33,730 nt of DNA from Treponema sp. (GTDB taxonomy: Bacteria > Spirochaetota > Spirochaetia > Treponematales > Breznakiellaceae). Location: the NCBI GenBank assembly GCA_031279975.1, contig JAITHL010000102.1:1-33730 (forward strand), written 5' to 3'. This document shows positions 1-8,382 of this stretch, in pieces. The notes under the pieces were generated by a model, which was not told where the DNA came from, searched no databases, and was given only the letters and a program-made list of their open reading frames with translations. Each line of letters starts with the position of its first letter. Position 1 is the stretch's first letter. The translations under genes and the position numbers were made by a program.

Positions 1-120
1 TTTAACAAGGTCCGCTGATTACCACTGATTACCGGTAACAAAATCCGTGTTAATCCGTGAAAATCTGCGTTAATCTGCGGGCCCTTTTGATAATGCCCGT
101 TTAACCAGCGCTTCCCTAGG
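1..120. repeat. Family A intergenic element, copy A1 (truncated by the window edge)
   Basis: ccgctgattaccactgatt...aatccgtgttaatccgtg...gggcccttttgataatgcccgtttaaccagcgcttccctagg; same layout and right end as copies at 2012, 22022 and 32277. Confidence 0.75.
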
Positions 121-160
121 AGTATACACCATCAACCCCGGCGCCGCCCTGCCCCCTCTG

Positions 161-220
161 CGGGGGCGCCGCCCCCGCAACGCCCCCGCCGGGGGGCCGC
201 GGGCCCCCCGGTCCCCCCTT
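161..220 (+). repeat. GC-rich repeat family E, copy E1
   Basis: cgggggcgccgcccccgcaacgcccccgccggggggccgcgggccccccggtcccccctt; near-identical to 23404-23463 and 25305-25365. Confidence 0.85.
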
Positions 221-289
221 ATGTTATCGACCGCGCGGCAACGCTCCCCGGCCTTCCGCGCCAGGGGCCGTTCTTTTTATGGCAGGCGG

Positions 290-557
290 CGCTTGTGGAT
301 TTGCGCAAATCCAGCGGCGATTGTGTATACCTTGTGTATAACTATGGGATAAGCGCGGGGCGGCGCGAAAGGCCCGGTGGACATCCTCCACGCCCCGTTT
401 TTAGCTATTTCTAATTCTTTATAATACAAAGAATTAAATTTATCCCTAAATTCACAGGGCCTTGTGGTGGATAAAAAAAATTTTTTATCTTTTTATTCTT
501 ATACCCTTGGCGCTGTGGATAAAATGTTGATATAGTAAAGGCCGGTAAGGAAACCGC
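290..557. promoter_or_regulatory. Putative oriC / dnaA upstream region with DnaA-box-like sites
   Basis: Perfect TGTGGATAA at 514-522; relaxed variants ttgtggatt (~293), ttgtgtataa (~331) and gtggataaa (~466); AT-rich tract 405-500; directly upstream of dnaA. Confidence 0.6.
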
Positions 558-2015
558 ATGACCGAATGGGATTATACAATTTTCTGGAATGAGGCGCTCA
601 AACAAATCCGCGGTGAAAAGGGAGAACAGGAATTCGCCATGTGGTTTACCCAGCTTGAATACCTGGGAGCCGGCGAAGCGCTTATCACCATCGGGGTTCC
701 CTCGTCCTTTTACCGGGATCAGGTAAAACAGCGGGGGTATCAACAGGATATCGAGGCGAAGATATTCGCGCTGATGGGGAAGAAAATCTCCCTGGACTTT
801 GAGGTAAAGCCCCGGACCGAATCCAAGGCGTCCGCCGGAAACCGGACAGCCCCCCCACGGGAACGGCGGACGGAAAACCAGGACGCGCCTTGGCCGCCGT
901 CCCAGCGGGAAGCGCCGCCTGACGCGGCGGAGAGAACGCCGGGCGCCCAGCCGGACGCGGAAAGGGCCAAAAAGCCCCGGCACGGACAATTACGGGAGGA
1001 CTATACCTTTAACCGCTATGTCATTGGGGACAATAACAATTTCGCCTCCAACGCGGCCCAGGCAATAGCCCGGAATCCCGGCACGGCCTATAATCCCTTC
1101 CTTATTTACGGGGGCGTCGGGCTGGGAAAAACTCACCTGATGCAGGCCATAGGGAACTATGTCCATGAACATGCATCCCAAAAAATCATCTATATTACCG
1201 CCGAAAGTTTTACCAATGAATTCGTCCTTTGCATCAAAGAGGACCGGATGGCGGCCTTTAAAAACAAATACCGGTATGTGGACATCCTGCTGATCGACGA
1301 CATCCATTTTCTGGAAAATAAATGGGAAACCCAGGAAGAACTCTTCCATACCTTCAACGCCCTCCATGACGCGAAGAAACAGATAGTCTTTACCTGCGAC
1401 CGGCCCGCTTCGGAACTGAAAAAGATCAACGACCGGCTTCGTTCCCGCTTTGAGCGGGGGCTCAATGTGGACCTCCAGCCGCCGAACTACGAAACCCGCT
1501 GCGCCATCCTGAAAAAAAAGGTTGAGCCCATCAAAATCCTGATCCCCGAAGAGGTGATCACCCTGATCGCCAAAAACATCTCCACCAATGTCCGGGATTT
1601 GGAAGCCGCGTTGACCAAGCTCATCGCCTATGCGGAGCTGCTGGGAAGGCCCATAACCATAGATATCGCCTTCCAGCAGCTCAAAGACGTATTCGCCTCG
1701 CCCAAACAAACCAATATGTCCATCGATATTATCCAGCGGGTGGTGGCCGACTACTTCGCCTTGTCCCCCAACGACCTCAAGGGGAAGAAAAAAACCCAAA
1801 ACATCGTACACCCCCGGCAGCTTGCCATGTATATTGCCCGGGAAATCACCGAATACTCAACCACCGAGGTGGGGCAGTCCTTTGGGGGCCGGGATCATAC
1901 CACGGTCATGCATTCCTGCCAAAAAATTGAAGAACGTATCCGGGCCGACCCCACCATGGACTCCACCATTCAAACCCTTATCCGTATGATTAAAGAATAC
2001 AACGCCAAAACCTAG
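558..2015 (+). CDS. dnaA: Chromosomal replication initiator protein DnaA
   Basis: 485 aa; Walker A GGVGLGKTHL, Walker B ILLIDDIHFL, C-terminal FGGRDHTTVMHSCQKI signature; RBS-like aagga upstream. Confidence 0.98.
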   Translation: MTEWDYTIFWNEALKQIRGEKGEQEFAMWFTQLEYLGAGEALITIGVPSSFYRDQVKQRGYQQDIEAKIFALMGKKISLDFEVKPRTESKASAGNRTAPPRERRTENQDAPWPPSQREAPPDAAERTPGAQPDAERAKKPRHGQLREDYTFNRYVIGDNNNFASNAAQAIARNPGTAYNPFLIYGGVGLGKTHLMQAIGNYVHEHASQKIIYITAESFTNEFVLCIKEDRMAAFKNKYRYVDILLIDDIHFLENKWETQEELFHTFNALHDAKKQIVFTCDRPASELKKINDRLRSRFERGLNVDLQPPNYETRCAILKKKVEPIKILIPEEVITLIAKNISTNVRDLEAALTKLIAYAELLGRPITIDIAFQQLKDVFASPKQTNMSIDIIQRVVADYFALSPNDLKGKKKTQNIVHPRQLAMYIAREITEYSTTEVGQSFGGRDHTTVMHSCQKIEERIRADPTMDSTIQTLIRMIKEYNAKT

Positions 2016-2165
2016 GGCGGCGCTGATTAATCCGGGCTTTTTAACAAAGTCCGCGGGTTTCACGGATTACCACTGATGCTATGCCCTTAAAATCCGTGTC
2101 GAACCAAAGGTTCGCAATCCGTGGACCCTTTTGATAATCCCGCATTAACCAGCGCCGCCTTGGGC
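2012..2165. repeat. Family A element, copy A2, containing a family B micro-palindrome
   Basis: Left end ctagggcggcgctgattaatccggg matches the reverse complement of the right end (cccgcattaaccagcgccgccttgggc); internal cgaaccaaaggttcgc at 2100-2115. Confidence 0.8.
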
Positions 2166-2192
2166 GTCCTGTTTTGAGAGGTATAACAAACC

Positions 2193-3749
2193 ATGAACTT
2201 TAAGGGAAAAAAACAGCCGGCCCGGCGGGACGAAGCCCCATCGGAATTGATACACCGGTTTAAAACAAATCCCTTGCTTTTTATTGGAACGGTAATCATA
2301 CTGCTCTGCGTTACCCTAGCCTTTGTGGCGCCCCCGTTCATGGAGGGCGGTTCCCCTGAGCTGAACTTCGGTTCCTATAATAAAACGCCTATTACCTGGA
2401 TGCCGGGGAATTACTTTGCCCAAGTCCAAGAGGCCGCCGCCCGGGAAAACCGTATCCCCGAACAGCCGCAAACCGATGATCCCATGGCTGAACAGGTATG
2501 GCGGCGGACGGTTGATTCCATAACCTACCAGGTATGGCGGCGGGCCTTTGAATCAACGGTTATCCACCTGGGCATACTGGATGAAATGGCGGAAGCCGGG
2601 TATAAGGCTCCCGAAGGGCTGGTGAATAAACGGGTTGCCCAGCGGCCCCAATTCCAGGAAGACGGGCGCTTTTCCCCAAGCCGGTACCGCCAGCTTACTA
2701 GAGCCGTCCGTATGAGCCTTTGGCGGGAAGACCAGGAGAACCTTGCCAAGGAACGGTTCCAGCAGGATATTTTAGGGTTGCAGCCCTCCTCCCGGGAGGA
2801 GGATTTTATCGCGGCCATGGCTTCGCCCCAGCGGAGCTTTGATCTGGCGGCGTTTCCCTTCAGCTCCTATCCTAATACGGAAATTATCGCCTATATACAG
2901 GCCAATCCCGCCCTATTCCAGGTTACCCATCTGTACCGGATCAGCGTGTCCTCCAATGAGAAGGAAGCCCAGCAGATTTTGCAGGCCCTGCGGAACGGGA
3001 CAAGCTCCTTTGAGGACGCGGCAAAAAACCAGTCCCAAGACAGCTATGCTGAAAAGGGAGGCGACATGGGGCTTAAAATGGTTTTTGAGCTGGCCACGGA
3101 AATCCCCGGCGCCCAGGACCGGGAAACGATCAGCCAGCTCCAGGCCGGGGAATACAGCCCGGTGGTAAAGGTTCCCCTTGGGTGGGCGTTTTTTCGGGCC
3201 AATACCACCCCGTATCCGGTGGATACGAATGACAGCGCCTCGCTTGACCGTATCCGTTCCTACATTTTGGAATTTGAGCGGGGCCGCATGGAAAACTGGC
3301 TGATTGAACAGGCGAATCAGTTTATCGCCCTGGCTAACACGGAGGGCTTTGACGCCGCCTTGAGCGCGGCGGGACAGGAACGCCGCCGCATCGGGCCCTT
3401 GCCGGTTAACTATGGAAACGTTAATCTCTTCCCGTCCCTGTACAGGAACCCGGTCCAGGAAGCCGCTGGCGGCGCGTACAGTGAAAATTTCTGGAAAACC
3501 GCTTTTTTTACCCCCCTCAATGCCCCCTCAAAACCCATAGTCATCGGCGATACGGTACTGGTTCTCTTTCCTTTTGAAGAAACCGCCGCCGATGCGGAGA
3601 TGGCCGGCTCAATCAAGACCCGGTATGCCTCCTGGCTCATGGATCATACCCAGCAGAGTGTAATCGCTTATTTCCTTGCCAATAAAAAGCTGCGGAATAC
3701 CTTTCTGGAAACCTACAGCCGGTATTTTCTCTCTTCCAACGATTCATGA
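2193..3749 (+). CDS. Peptidyl-prolyl isomerase (PpiC/SurA-like), membrane-anchored or exported
   Basis: N-terminal TM segment PLLFIGTVIILLCVTLAFVAP; parvulin-like region with GGDMGLKMVFELATEIPGAQDRETISQLQAGEYSPVVKVPLGWAFFRA. Confidence 0.75.
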   Translation: MNFKGKKQPARRDEAPSELIHRFKTNPLLFIGTVIILLCVTLAFVAPPFMEGGSPELNFGSYNKTPITWMPGNYFAQVQEAAARENRIPEQPQTDDPMAEQVWRRTVDSITYQVWRRAFESTVIHLGILDEMAEAGYKAPEGLVNKRVAQRPQFQEDGRFSPSRYRQLTRAVRMSLWREDQENLAKERFQQDILGLQPSSREEDFIAAMASPQRSFDLAAFPFSSYPNTEIIAYIQANPALFQVTHLYRISVSSNEKEAQQILQALRNGTSSFEDAAKNQSQDSYAEKGGDMGLKMVFELATEIPGAQDRETISQLQAGEYSPVVKVPLGWAFFRANTTPYPVDTNDSASLDRIRSYILEFERGRMENWLIEQANQFIALANTEGFDAALSAAGQERRRIGPLPVNYGNVNLFPSLYRNPVQEAAGGAYSENFWKTAFFTPLNAPSKPIVIGDTVLVLFPFEETAADAEMAGSIKTRYASWLMDHTQQSVIAYFLANKKLRNTFLETYSRYFLSSNDS

Positions 3750-5467
3750 TGGATGCAATGCCCCGGCAATTCGCGGCCCGCCGGGGCTTATCCCTTGCCT
3801 ATCAGGGAAAAACGCTGCTTTCCCTCATCGATCCCATAGGCCAGGCCGAACGGGCGGTAGACGCGAAGCCTAAGTTGAGCCGTACCCTCTATTTCTGCCC
3901 CTCCCCCCTCTACGGTTACGGGCTTGAGCGGCTCCTGGAACAGATAGACCCCGATTCGGCGGTGCTTGGGGTGGAAACGGACGGCAAACTGATGGACCTG
4001 AGCCTGCATAATCTGACGCCCTTTCTGGCCGCCCACCCCCGGTTCCGGCTGGTACGGACCCAGGACCCCGCGTCCCTCTGTACCTTTGTCCGGGATACCT
4101 GGGGCAGCCGCGTGTTCCGCCGGGTAAGCCGCGTCCGCCTCAATGGAGGCTGGCAGCTTGCGCCGGACCTGTACGACGCCTTGGAGGAGGCCCTGCGGAA
4201 GGATATGGCCACCGGCTGGGGAAACGCCATGACCTTGGTCAAACTGGGACGGCGGTATATCACAAACGCCCTGCGCAACCTGGCCCATATCCCCCGTTCC
4301 CGGAACATCAAAGCGCTTTCCTATGGAAGCCAAGGGGTCCTGGTTCTTGGGGCGGGTCCGTCCCTGGATTCCCTGCTTCCGGCGCTTATCCGGCATTTCG
4401 GCGGGCTTCTTGCGGAGGAGAAACGGCCCTTTCGTATTATCTGTGTGGATACGGCGCTCCAGGCCCTCCGGTCTTGGAATATCAAGCCCGATCTGGCGGT
4501 GGCCTTGGAAAGCCAGCACTGGAACCTGCGGGATTTTATCGGCCTCCGGTCTTGGAATATCCCGGCGGCCATGGACCTTTCCGCCCTTCCCGCCACCGCG
4601 GATGTTTTGGGAACCAAGCCCTACCTCTTCTTTACCCCCTGGACGCAGCTCCGCCTCTTCGACCGGCTGGGCGTCGCAGGCCTCCTCCCGGCGGCGCTCC
4701 CCCCCCTGGGTTCGGTCGGACTTACCGCGGTAAGCCTGGCCCGGACCTTAACCCAAGGGCCGGTTATTACCGGGGGCATTGATTTTTCATTTTTTCCCGA
4801 CGCCTTTCATGCCCGCTCAACCCCGGGCCATGAAGAACGGCTCCGCCTCCAGAACCGCATCCATCCCTTGATACGGGGGGACACGGCCTACCGGCGGGGA
4901 AGCCGGCAGGCCCGGTCAAAAAGCGGCGTTCTTGTAAGAACCGATACGGTGATGCAGAATTACCGGGACCTCTTTGAGCGGGAATTTTCCCAGGATGCGC
5001 AGATCAGCGATATTATTGGCTCCGGACTTCCCCTGGGAAGCCGCTTGCTGGATATGGCCGAGGGTTTCCGGCTTTTAGCCGAAAGCCCCCCCCCTCCCCC
5101 GCCGGACGCGGAGACCGCGCCGGCAATACAGCCGCCGGAAAGCCGGATTATCAACAGCGCCGAACGGTTCCGGCCCAGGACTTCCCTTCCGGCCATGGAT
5201 GCCGCGGCGTTTATCCGGCGGGAGCGGGAGACCCTGGAACGGCTGCGGGATATGCTGACTGGAACCAGGGCTGTCCAAGGGCCGGAACTGGAATGGCTTT
5301 TGGACGAGATGGATTACCTGTGGGCCCATTTCCCCGAATGTGCGGCCACCGAAGGCAGGCGCCCCCCAGCCTCGGATATATCCTTTCTTAAACGGGTCCG
5401 GGTGGAGATCGATCCGGCGGTCAAAATCCTAAATCAGGACCTGGCGGCGCTGGCCGCCCTGATATAA
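3746..5467 (+). CDS. DUF115 / MptE-like (6-hydroxymethylpterin pyrophosphokinase-like, motility accessory factor type) protein
   Basis: GVLVLGAGPSLDSLLPALIRHFG...RIICVDTALQALRSWNIKPDLAVALESQHWN...GGIDFSF; ATGA overlap with the upstream CDS. Confidence 0.75.
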   Translation: MMDAMPRQFAARRGLSLAYQGKTLLSLIDPIGQAERAVDAKPKLSRTLYFCPSPLYGYGLERLLEQIDPDSAVLGVETDGKLMDLSLHNLTPFLAAHPRFRLVRTQDPASLCTFVRDTWGSRVFRRVSRVRLNGGWQLAPDLYDALEEALRKDMATGWGNAMTLVKLGRRYITNALRNLAHIPRSRNIKALSYGSQGVLVLGAGPSLDSLLPALIRHFGGLLAEEKRPFRIICVDTALQALRSWNIKPDLAVALESQHWNLRDFIGLRSWNIPAAMDLSALPATADVLGTKPYLFFTPWTQLRLFDRLGVAGLLPAALPPLGSVGLTAVSLARTLTQGPVITGGIDFSFFPDAFHARSTPGHEERLRLQNRIHPLIRGDTAYRRGSRQARSKSGVLVRTDTVMQNYRDLFEREFSQDAQISDIIGSGLPLGSRLLDMAEGFRLLAESPPPPPPDAETAPAIQPPESRIINSAERFRPRTSLPAMDAAAFIRRERETLERLRDMLTGTRAVQGPELEWLLDEMDYLWAHFPECAATEGRRPPASDISFLKRVRVEIDPAVKILNQDLAALAALI

Positions 5468-5534
5468 GTGTTTTTGCCGCAACGCCGCGCCTTGTTCGGG
5501 CGGCGGTTCCCAAAACCGCCCTGTTGGAAACGCC

Positions 5535-7340
5535 TCATTCGTCCTTGCTTTTCAACACCGCTAAAAAGGCGCTCTGGGGAAGCTCCACATCCCCCACCAT
5601 CTTCATCCGCTTTTTCCCTTCCTTCTGTTTTTCCAAGAGCTTCCGCTTCCGGGTAATATCCCCGCCATAACACTTGGCCAGCACGTCCTTGCGCAGGGGG
5701 TTCACGGTTTCCCGGGCAATGATCTGGCCGCCGATGGCCCCCTGTATGGGAATTTTAAACTGCTGCCGGGGTATCTCATCCCGGAGGCGCTCACACACCA
5801 TCCGGGCCCGGTCATAGGCCCGGTCCCGGAACACCAGCTGGGCCAGGGCATCCACCGCCTTCCCGTTCAGGAGTATGTCCAGCTTCACCAGATCCGTAGG
5901 CTTGTACCCGGTAATGTCGTAGTCAAAGGAGGCGTAGCCCCGGCTGATGCTTTTCAAGCGGTCATAAAAATCAAAAAGCACCTCCGCCAGGGGCATATCG
6001 AAGACGAGTTCCACCCGCCGTTCATCCAGATAGGTCATATTGGTTTGAAGGCCCCGTTTTTCCATACACAGGGTTATGATATTCCCCAGATAGGCGGCAG
6101 GGGTAATGATGGACGCCCGGATATAGGGCTCCTGGGCGTGTTCAATCCGCCCGGTTTCGGGATATTCCGCGGGATTATCCACCAGCAAGTCCTCGCCCCC
6201 CCGGAGCCTGACCTGGTATTTTACCGACGGGGCGGTAAAAATAACCGCCTGATTAAATTCCCGTTCCAGCCGTTCCTGGATCACCTCCAGGTGGAGGAGC
6301 CCCAGAAAGCCGCAACGGAAGCCGAAACCCAAGGCCGCGGAGGAATCCTTTTCATAGAGCAAAGAGGCGTCATTGAGCTTGAGTTTCTCCAAACTTGATT
6401 TGAGTTCCTCATAATCATTGGAATCCACCGGATATATAGAAGAAAACACCACGGGCTTGACTTCCCGGAATCCCGGCAGGGCCGCTTCGCAGGGGTTTTC
6501 CCCATCGGTTACTGTATCCCCCACCCGGACATCCCCCACGGTCTTGACCCCCGCGATGATATAACCCACGCTCCCCGCGCTGAGTTCCCCGGTTTCCACC
6601 AGGGCAAGTTTAAACACCCCCGCAGTCTCCACCGTATACTCAGAGCCGTTGGACATAAAGCGGATACGCATCCCCCGCCGGATCCGCCCGTCAAAGACCC
6701 GCAGGTGGACCACCACTCCCCGGTAGGGATCATAGCGGCAGTCAAAGATAAGCGCCCGCAAAGGGCCTTCCGTATCCCCCGCTGGGGGGGGAATACGGCG
6801 CACCACCGCCTCGAACAGCGCATCGATCCCGGTCCCCTGCCGGGCGGAAACCAGGAGGGCGCTCTCCGCGTCCAGGCCAAGGTCCCGCTCGATCTGCCGC
6901 TTGGCCTGGGGGATATCCGCGGCGGCCATATCGATTTTATTGATAACCGGAATAATTTCCAGGTTATGCTCCAAGGCCAGGTACAGGTTGGACAGGGTCT
7001 GGGCCTGGACCCCCTGGGCGGCGTCCACCAGCAGCAGGGCGCCTTCACAGGCATTGATCGCCCGGGACACTTCATAGGTAAAGTCCACATGGCCGGGGGT
7101 ATCCACCAGGTTCAGCTCATAGTCCTGGGCATCCGCCCCGGTGTAGGGGATCGTTACCGCCTGGCTCTTAATAGTGATTCCCCGTTCACGCTCGATGTCC
7201 ATGGTATCCAAAATCTGATCCTGAAAATGCCGGTCCTCCACCAGACGGCCCTTCTGAATCAGCCGGTCCGCCAGGGTGGATTTTCCATGATCAATATGGG
7301 CAATAATACAAAAATTTCTAATATGGTCTTGCGCCATCAC
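5535..7340 (-). CDS. lepA: Elongation factor 4 (LepA)
   Basis: RNFCIIAHIDHGKSTLADRLI, DTPGHVDFTYEVSRA, NKIDMAAAD; LepA C-terminal domain QFKIPIQGAIGGQIIARETVNPLRKDVLAKCYGGDITRKRKLLEKQKEGKKRMK. Confidence 0.98.
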   Translation of the reverse strand: MMAQDHIRNFCIIAHIDHGKSTLADRLIQKGRLVEDRHFQDQILDTMDIERERGITIKSQAVTIPYTGADAQDYELNLVDTPGHVDFTYEVSRAINACEGALLLVDAAQGVQAQTLSNLYLALEHNLEIIPVINKIDMAAADIPQAKRQIERDLGLDAESALLVSARQGTGIDALFEAVVRRIPPPAGDTEGPLRALIFDCRYDPYRGVVVHLRVFDGRIRRGMRIRFMSNGSEYTVETAGVFKLALVETGELSAGSVGYIIAGVKTVGDVRVGDTVTDGENPCEAALPGFREVKPVVFSSIYPVDSNDYEELKSSLEKLKLNDASLLYEKDSSAALGFGFRCGFLGLLHLEVIQERLEREFNQAVIFTAPSVKYQVRLRGGEDLLVDNPAEYPETGRIEHAQEPYIRASIITPAAYLGNIITLCMEKRGLQTNMTYLDERRVELVFDMPLAEVLFDFYDRLKSISRGYASFDYDITGYKPTDLVKLDILLNGKAVDALAQLVFRDRAYDRARMVCERLRDEIPRQQFKIPIQGAIGGQIIARETVNPLRKDVLAKCYGGDITRKRKLLEKQKEGKKRMKMVGDVELPQSAFLAVLKSKDE

Positions 7341-7468
7341 GCCTCCCTACGGGAAACAAGGAACAGAGAATATCCCCCGCCCGCTTCTTTTCTGTTATCT
7401 GTCCCTGCTCTTTCCTTCTCTGTCCCTTGCGCTCTGTCCGCTGTTCCCTGTCCCCGCTCTCTGCCGCT

Positions 7469-8368
7469 TCAAAAGCCCCTTTCCGCCAGGTCCCTCAGTA
7501 TCGTCAGGTAGTATTCGGGAATATCCACCCCCTTATAGGCAATCCGGTAGAGATCGACAACGCCTGAATGGGATATGCCAAAAACGCCTTGGGTTGTTAT
7601 AACGCCCCGGAAGTTCCCCCATTGCGCTGACGCAACCGGGCATAAACCGTCATTCACGCCGTCGGCAAGGTATATCAAGGGATAGACGCCTATAAAACTA
7701 AGATCGCTGAAAAAAAAGCGCATCTTTGCCGCATAGCTTTGATAGTACACGGCCTCTTTATCAGGATTGGCTTGGTTAAACGAGCGGGCGTATGTTTCCG
7801 ACAACTGCCGGCTTCCGGTAAAAAACTCAGGGTTCTTATCACCCGCCAGCATGAACCACCCGTTTACCCAAAACGAGATAAAGCGGTATAGGCCGTCAGG
7901 CGCTCCCGCGGCGATATTCATCGCCTTCACCCCGTAATGCGGCGTAGCGATGGCCGTTAAGGAGGCGACAGCGTAATCCATACCCAGCGCGCTAATAAGA
8001 TACCGGGCCTCAAGCCCTCCCTTGGAATGGGCGATTATATTTACCTTCCCGGTTCTTTCAAGCTGGAGTACCCGGTGTACGGCCTGCTTTATGGACTCCG
8101 CGTTGTTTTCTATTGAGCCCCACGCGTCGGTTCCGCCGTAATACACCGGTATGCCTTGGCGCGAGAGAGCGCCGGGTATGCGCCCCCAGTAGTTATATCC
8201 CAGCGTTTTATCCCTGAACCCGGCGCCGTGGACCAATAAAACCGGATATTTGAGGGGTATTGTTTCGTTCCCCCGCAGCCCGCCGGAAGGGGGAAGCGCT
8301 TTACAAGACAGGCACGCTACGGCGCCGAGCCCCGCCAGCGCCGCCCGCAAACGCTTATTCCAAACCAT
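7469..8368 (-). CDS. Putative lipoprotein triacylglycerol lipase / alpha-beta hydrolase
   Basis: Signal plus spirochaete-type lipobox (AVACLSC); VLLVHGAGFRDK oxyanion region; nucleophile elbow-like IIAHSKGGLEARYL. Confidence 0.8.
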   Translation of the reverse strand: MVWNKRLRAALAGLGAVACLSCKALPPSGGLRGNETIPLKYPVLLVHGAGFRDKTLGYNYWGRIPGALSRQGIPVYYGGTDAWGSIENNAESIKQAVHRVLQLERTGKVNIIAHSKGGLEARYLISALGMDYAVASLTAIATPHYGVKAMNIAAGAPDGLYRFISFWVNGWFMLAGDKNPEFFTGSRQLSETYARSFNQANPDKEAVYYQSYAAKMRFFFSDLSFIGVYPLIYLADGVNDGLCPVASAQWGNFRGVITTQGVFGISHSGVVDLYRIAYKGVDIPEYYLTILRDLAERGF

Positions 8369-8382
8369 CAGCGCACACCGGT

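Noticed and set aside
990-1811. 273-aa minus-strand ORF antisense to dnaA
   Set aside because: Shadow ORF of a confidently identified gene; no family motifs or RBS logic.
3788-4519. 243-aa minus-strand ORF inside the DUF115 gene
   Set aside because: Overlaps a recognisable protein family on the other strand; no recognisable domain.
5498-5521. Intrinsic terminator between the DUF115 gene and lepA (gggcggcggttcccaaaaccgccc)
   Set aside because: Stem is bulged and there is no U-tract; plausible but not supported enough to list.
6705-7511. 268-aa plus-strand ORF antisense to lepA
   Set aside because: GC-rich shadow ORF opposite a highly conserved gene.
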